The notes beneath the pieces are model-generated. The model worked only from the letters and a program-made list of their open reading frames with translations. It was not told the origin of the DNA and ran no database searches. From positions 1,333,425 through 1,368,119 of the forward strand of contig BFEA01000105.1 in the NCBI GenBank assembly GCA_003427395.1: a stretch of DNA of 34,695 nt. The letters run 5' to 3'. A program made the position numbers and the translations under genes. Below are positions 29,675-34,695 of this stretch, one piece after another. Position 1 is the first letter of the stretch. Every line of letters starts with the position of its first letter. Origin of the DNA: Chara braunii. Lineage: Eukaryota > Streptophyta > Charophyceae > Charales > Characeae.

Positions 29675-31312
29675 TCAAGCCACTCTAGGGATTACATGTG
29701 TTGTTTCATGATCTCCTCGCCATAAGAAAGCCGTGAGTTGCTTCCTAAGTTCCTTGATTGATCCATTACTTATTGACCACAAAGCAGATTTATACCAGAT
29801 AGAAGCCAAGATTACGTTATTGATAACCAGAGCCCTACCAAATAGTGAAGTATGTTGATTCATCCATTGCTTCATTTTTTGTAAAGTTGAGGAAGTGATC
29901 CATACATCATTAGAATTAGGTTTCCCCCTAGCTGTGAGTATTACTCCCAAAACCCTGATTGGTGTTTCTATTGGTAACCATTTTACCTTAGGATTCTCAG
30001 GGGGCCTATCCCCTTGAGAGTGAATCCACCATCCCTATGTCTTACTCCCCCAATTGACCACCATATCTGAAAGAAGGGAGAATTTATCCATCAGTGTTTT
30101 TATCTCTTCCATATTCTTCTTGGATGCCTCCATCATTATAGTTAGGTCATCAGCAAATATAGAGCAGATTGGTATACCCTCTTCCGGTATTTTCGTAATC
30201 TGCAGTTTTTTAAGATTCTGGTTAGTTCTTAGATTAACTCCTAATGCTTCCATTATAATTAAAAAAATAAATAGAGTTAATGGATTCCCTTGCCTGACTG
30301 ATCTCTGTAGTCTGATTTCCGGGGAAAGAAGACCATTGACCTGAACCCTAGTAGTGGCATTAGAATGAAGGATAGTAATTCATCTACGAATTGATGGACC
30401 AAAATTCAGCTTAATTAATCAAGCGTCCAAAAATTTTCAGTCTACATGATCATAAGCTTTCTCAAAGTCTATAAAGACAAATGCAGTTTTTTTGTGATTT
30501 TGTCGAGAAAGCTTAATCATCTCATTGATAAGCAATATGTTATCATGTATGTTCCTTCCATTAATGAAACTCGTTTGGGAGGGATGAATGATGTCTGGCA
30601 TTATTGGAATGAAACGATTCGCAATGACTTTGACCAACATTTTGTACACTACCGTGAGTAAGGTGATGGGTCTATAATTTTTTATATTCGTTTTATCTCC
30701 TTTTCTGTATAACAAGGTTAAAATCCCTTGTCCAACTATTTCCCCCATGCTTCCCATTTCCTGGACTTGTTTGTAAAATTCCATCAGATCGTCTGCGAAA
30801 TATGGCCACATTGTTTACCATAACTCTTTAGGAAGACCGTCGAAACCTGGAGTTTTATCCTCTTCCATCTGCATTAACGCGGTCCAGATTGCTTCCTTAG
30901 TGATAGGTTCTTCCAATTTTTTCTTCTGTCTTTGTGATAATTCTTGAGTCATGGGGGCCAAAAATTCATGTAAGTATGGATTTACAATTGTCGCGTCGAC
31001 TCTTGAAATAAAAAGGTTTTTGAAGAAGTCATATGTCACCTTCAGACTACTGGATGAAGTGGTAGTTTCGTGTTGTGATGTCTGTTGTGGATCCTTTAAA
31101 GCTTCAATAGACGTTATTCTAGCTCTGGTGCGAGCCAAAAAAAAAAAAAGTGCTTTCATTTGTCCTTCTGTCGAATGTTTGAAAAGTTTTCCTGTGATGA
31201 GTTGACCTTGCCATCGATGTTGCGCGAAGGTTCGTAGTTGGTTTCTGAGTGTCAAAATATCAACTGGTTGAGATACTTGTTGTGGACAGTGTTCTTGTTC
31301 ATATTTGAGAAT
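29675..31312 (-). pseudogene. LINE ORF2: reverse transcriptase
   Basis: Block 31255-30815 ends K-T-P-G-F-D-G-L-P-K-E-L-W. Block 30811-30437 has N-Y-R-P-I-T-L-L-T-V-V-Y-K, F-I-N-G-R and motif A F-I-D-F-E-K-A-Y-D-H-V-D, then TGA at a Trp position. R-Q-G-N-P-L (motif B) is near 30290. F-A-D-D-L-T-I (motif C) is intact in block 30253-30035. The thumb G-R-A-L-V-I-N-N follows in block 29950-29675, ending in TGA at 29675-29677 in an R-V-A-W-K context. All catalytic motifs survive, only stops spoil the frame. Confidence 0.92.
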
Positions 31313-32395
31313 TTACTCCTGAATATTCATTTCCTGCTTATATCTTTCTTTGACAATGAGCTTAGAGTATTCATTGTATTTTTTAGCCAAATAAACTAAC
31401 CCATTATTGAACCATGCTATATATGATTCCTGTCTATCTTTGGTAGAATTCCAGAAACTCCATACATCCTTAAGAAACGTTTTGAAATCCTTTCGTTTGA
31501 GGAGGGAGGAGTTGAGTTTGTAAAAACCTCTGCCTTGATCCGGTTTCTTACGAAAAGAAAGTAAAACTGCACACATTTTATGATCTATTCCTTTCCATGG
31601 ACTTAAGGGAAAAATGTTGACTCCCGTTAAAGCACAGTTTAAGTCTTCAAATATAAGAATCAGATCTATCCTTGATCTTGATTGGTGAGTAGAGCCATCG
31701 TTCCTAATGCACGTATATGTCCTCTCCTGTGGGCAAAACCGCCTATATGTATCAAACAAATTTTCTGATTCACAAAGATGTTGAATAATTTGTTCGTCCT
31801 CCTCTATATATGTAGGACATGGAGAAAAGATTCTCCATCTGTCCAACCATCTGTCGGGTGCAGCATTGAAGTCACCTGTTATGATAATTAGAACACCCTT
31901 AGGAATATGGTTTCTAATGCTTTGAAAGAATTCTCTACGTTCCTGTAATACATTAGGACCATAAATATTTAGGACACAAATTAATTCCAATTCGAACATT
32001 ACTAACGTGACCAGCCATCGACCCTGTTCTTGATCAGCTTTGCAGTATACAATTTATATCCTGGAATCCGGTGACACCCAAATGGCTACCCCTGCCAATC
32101 CATTGGTTGTGGAATAGGCTTGGTATTTCTGACGGGGCCAAGTTAGATTGTGCATTTTATTGTGTTTCGTAGAATTTAAGAGATGTGTTTCCTGGATACA
32201 TATCAGATCAGGCCAGCACCTCCCACCCACTCCTTTTAATTGTTTCATAATGGTCTTACGTTTCACAGCGTCTGTTGTGGCAAGGCCATTAACATTGAGG
32301 GACCTTAGGTCCAGGTCTGTATTTTGAGTAGCCCGCAACCATCCCAGATTTTTACCATAAAAAGCCTGTAGTGCTTCCATCCTATTGTCCCTCAG
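31313..32395 (-). pseudogene. LINE ORF2: APE-type endonuclease
   Basis: Two blocks, 32380-32054 and 31999-31313. Visible motifs are S-L-N-V-N-G-L, I-C-I-Q-E-T-H-L (catalytic Glu), I-Y-G-P-N, T-G-D-F-N (catalytic Asp and Asn), S-R-I-D and G-I-D-H. In the last one the usual Ser of S-D-H is Ile, but the catalytic His is kept. The enzyme nicks target DNA to prime reverse transcription. A TAG near 32052 separates the blocks. Confidence 0.88.
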
Positions 32396-32536
32396 GTCCC
32401 TATCTTCTAATCACCTATAGTCTCATCCAGTTACCCCCCTCCAAACAAGAAGAGGTTGTCAGTAACCCACATCGTAAGATAGAACAAAGAAAAGTTGAGA
32501 CCTCCCCTATTGACCATACCGCGTTTGCCTTGATTT

Positions 32537-34600
32537 TCAAGTGTTGGAGATCCAACAATGCTGTATTGAGAACCATCTAAGACCTGCTTCTTTGTTATCC
32601 TCAAATCTTACAAAAGTATTACGTTTTGCCATCTTAGCCTGGTCCCCGGTTTCTGTGAGAGTCGCCTGAGGGCCTGGGTCGAAATGTTTGGACAGAAAAT
32701 CGTGTAGATCCCTCTTGAAGGTCCTGTCATTAGAGTTCTGGTAATCCACATATGTGGTCCAGCCTCTTAATGTGACCCCCCCATATTGATCCTGGCCTAT
32801 AGGAGAGAGGCCAATTTCCTATTTCCCACCTTTTTTTTTGACCGGGATTACCAAGTTCCCTCGAGAAGCCTGTGGCCAGATGGCTTGACCTTTTTCCAGA
32901 ACATGCCTTAGTTTTTGTCTCTTACCCAAATCTTGTGTTTTTTTTCCACTCATTTGTTCTTCCTGGGTAAGGGACGTTGATAAAGTTTCCTCTTTCGTTA
33001 TCTGCTCCTCCTGAGAAGAGACCACTTCTATCTCCTCTACCCTCACCCCCCCTTCCCCTTCAAAAGAGGTTCCTCCGGACTTATGGGCGTTTTCTCCTTT
33101 AGCGAATTCGTTGTTGTGTAGTATGGAAGTATCGCCCACAAAACCTTTCCCTGTCTCCACCAATGTTGTACATACCTGGCCCCTGGTATTTCCGTTCTGT
33201 GGAGGTGAGGGCGGGTGAAACAGACCCATCACAATATTCAGAATACGTGTACTTACCGTAGACCATATTGCCGCTTCAGGAAGTCCCTGCTGTAATGCTA
33301 CTCTCAAACTGTGACTGCTGGCTAACAAATTTACCAACTGAACATATGAACTGTCCCAAAATTCAACAGTGGTTTCCCCAAATCTCATTTTCAAATTTTT
33401 CAACACCCATTCCGCTAGCTGTTTTATCCTTTGATCCTCGACAATATCTGGCTCAGTTTGGGAGGGAGCATCTTCCATTTCAAAATCACCTTGGGAGGAG
33501 TCCACATCCATTGGTTCTGGACCGAAAGCCTTTTGAAGTAGATCAAAATTTGTTGCCTCCGTTCCTTTCTCTATTAGCCCTGAACTTCCTTCCTCCAGTA
33601 CTTGTAGGTCCTCCGTCTGGCTTCCTGCACTGTCATTTCCCTCAGTCGTCTTTTGCATAAACTGGGATGCATCAGACTGGACTTCTGTCATGAGAGAATC
33701 TTTTTCACCGAGGGGAGCAGACTCTTTGTTTGGACTAGTTAGCTGTTTTCTTTTTCTTTTTTTTCTTTTTCTTTTTTTGTTGCATCAGACCCTCATCTGA
33801 ACCCTCTTCTACCACTTCTTCCACCTCCCCAGGCTCTAAGTCTGATTCTTCCCCCGTGGATTGAGGTGTTTTTTCCCCCTTTCCATTTAGTTGCAAATAA
33901 TCTACCGGTTATGGTCCCGGGAGTGTACCCCCTTTTTTGTGACTGACCGGTATCCATTGTTGATGACTCATTTGCCCCTTGCGTTTATCAGAGTATCCAG
34001 GGACTTCCTTTCCTATGGACGGAGATGCCTGTGTGCTGTCCTGTTGTGTTGGTTGTGCTGGGTGAGGTGTTTGTGTTGGTTTAATCACCGATGCTGAAAT
34101 TGTATCATTTACTTCCGGGGGTACCCAGGAGTCGGGGGGGTTTGTGTCCCAATTTGGATCCCCCTCCCGTTCCCATGTCCAACCTTTTGATAATTCCCCC
34201 TTTTTGGCGTTCTCCACATAGACCCAACCCTCATGTCCCGCATCCACCGTTTTCCATAGATTAATTTTGAAGGGGTCCCGAATGAGTCTCCCTGTTGCCC
34301 GGTTTCTTTTTTCTGGGATTTTGAGAACAATTTGGATATGTGCTTAAGTGACCGTATGCTCTACATCTGAAACACCACGGTCGCAATTTGTGAGCTATGT
34401 GAATTTTGTACTCTCTACCCCCTACCCTGTAAGGGATGAAATCGTCCAAATTGAAGGGCACATTGGTCGAATGGTTGAGGGCCAACATCAGATGATCATC
34501 CCTTCTGGCCACATACGCAGGGAGGGGGTCAATGAAGTGAACTATATCATGGTTGACCCTGAAGTCATGGATGAATGCCGCTCTATACACAACTCCGAGA
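32537..34600 (-). pseudogene. LINE ORF1: DUF4283-like region, zinc knuckle, acidic tail
   Basis: Starts in the block 34590-34261 with a D-x-L-P-A-Y-V and F-N-L-D-D-F-I-P-Y segment, then a zinc knuckle C-F-R-C-x4-H. The fourth ligand is at CX6 rather than the canonical CX4. Blocks 34247-33909 and 33691-32819 follow. The latter is acidic with E/D/Q-rich stretches and a short basic end, after a Lys/Arg run coded at about 33745-33780. A last block at 32749-32537 has R-G-W-T-type text. ORF1 proteins bind RNA and form the LINE ribonucleoprotein. Frameshifts or stops separate all four blocks. Confidence 0.7.
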
Positions 34601-34602
34601 TT

Positions 34603-34646
34603 GTGTGTGTGTGTGTGCCCGTGTGTGTGTATGTGAGTGAGTGAGC

Positions 34647-34695
<49 letters not shown>
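34603..34695 (+). repeat. GT microsatellite
   Basis: Nearly pure GT with interruptions (CCC, ATGTGAGTGAGTGAGCCA). It begins at the 5' edge of the LINE and runs to the window end. Confidence 0.97.

Larger units (their letters stand above)
27546..34602 (-). mobile_element. LINE, L1-type, near full length, with A tail
   Basis: On the - strand the order is ORF1 with zinc knuckle, APE endonuclease, RT, thumb, zf-RVT, 3' UTR and an A-rich tail (T-rich at 27547-27569 with a single G). The left end therefore is the 3' end. The 5' end runs into a GT microsatellite at about 34603, where ORF1 is already open, so the true start is missing or replaced. Many stops interrupt the frames, mostly TGA, TAG or TAA at Trp or Gln positions. 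It contains one unknown base at 28022. Confidence 0.9.

Overview
This window looks like a repeat-dominated stretch of a green-plant-lineage nuclear genome. A streptophyte alga such as a charophyte is plausible, but I cannot prove the species. The evidence is a chromodomain Ty3/gypsy element, L1-type LINEs, TTTAGGG-type telomere-like motifs, a U6-like sequence closest to the plant consensus, long microsatellites, and assembly gaps. There is no bacterial gene organisation, and most long reading frames are decayed transposon parts.

Layout. From 1 to about 4390 is a decayed Ty3/gypsy chromovirus on the + strand (gag end, protease, RT, RNase H, integrase, chromodomain), followed by a probable 3' LTR with a TATA box near 5154. 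From 6100 to 6540 a tandem repeat is split by a SINE-like insertion with a 48-base A tail on the - strand. From 7750 to 10411 is a 5'-truncated LINE (LINE-1 copy) with telomere-like motifs after its ORF. From 10.4 to 12.7 kb come an inverted-repeat element, a 685-base N gap, a GAA microsatellite and GC-rich minisatellites. From 12740 to 16735 is a second, related LINE with a 24-base poly(A) tail; an internal deletion has removed its RT catalytic FADD motif.

From 16.7 to 19.5 kb there is a cluster of A-tailed retroposons: a tRNA-headed SINE, a U6 snRNA retropseudogene and a 17-base piece of the 18S rRNA 3' end between two A tracts. These sit beside several inverted-repeat elements. A leftover Tn5/Nextera mate-pair junction adapter lies at 19624-19657, which is an assembly artefact. 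From 20.1 to 21.6 kb is a GATT-rich higher-order satellite.

The one convincing host gene is on the - strand at 21957-25235. It is a large cysteine-rich protein with three Kazal domains and repeated VWC-like modules, encoded without a visible intron. From 25.6 to 27.0 kb are pyrimidine tracts and coding-like minisatellites. A 291-bp foldback element (27254-27544) abuts the A tail of a third, long LINE on the - strand (27546 to about 34600), which contains ORF1, endonuclease, RT and zinc-finger regions. A GT microsatellite ends the window.

How the parts fit together. The LINEs are the likely source of the machinery that moved the SINEs and the U6 and rRNA fragments (inference). A family of about 111-bp palindromic elements occurs six times and may be an undescribed MITE family. 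Its two arms vary together within each copy.
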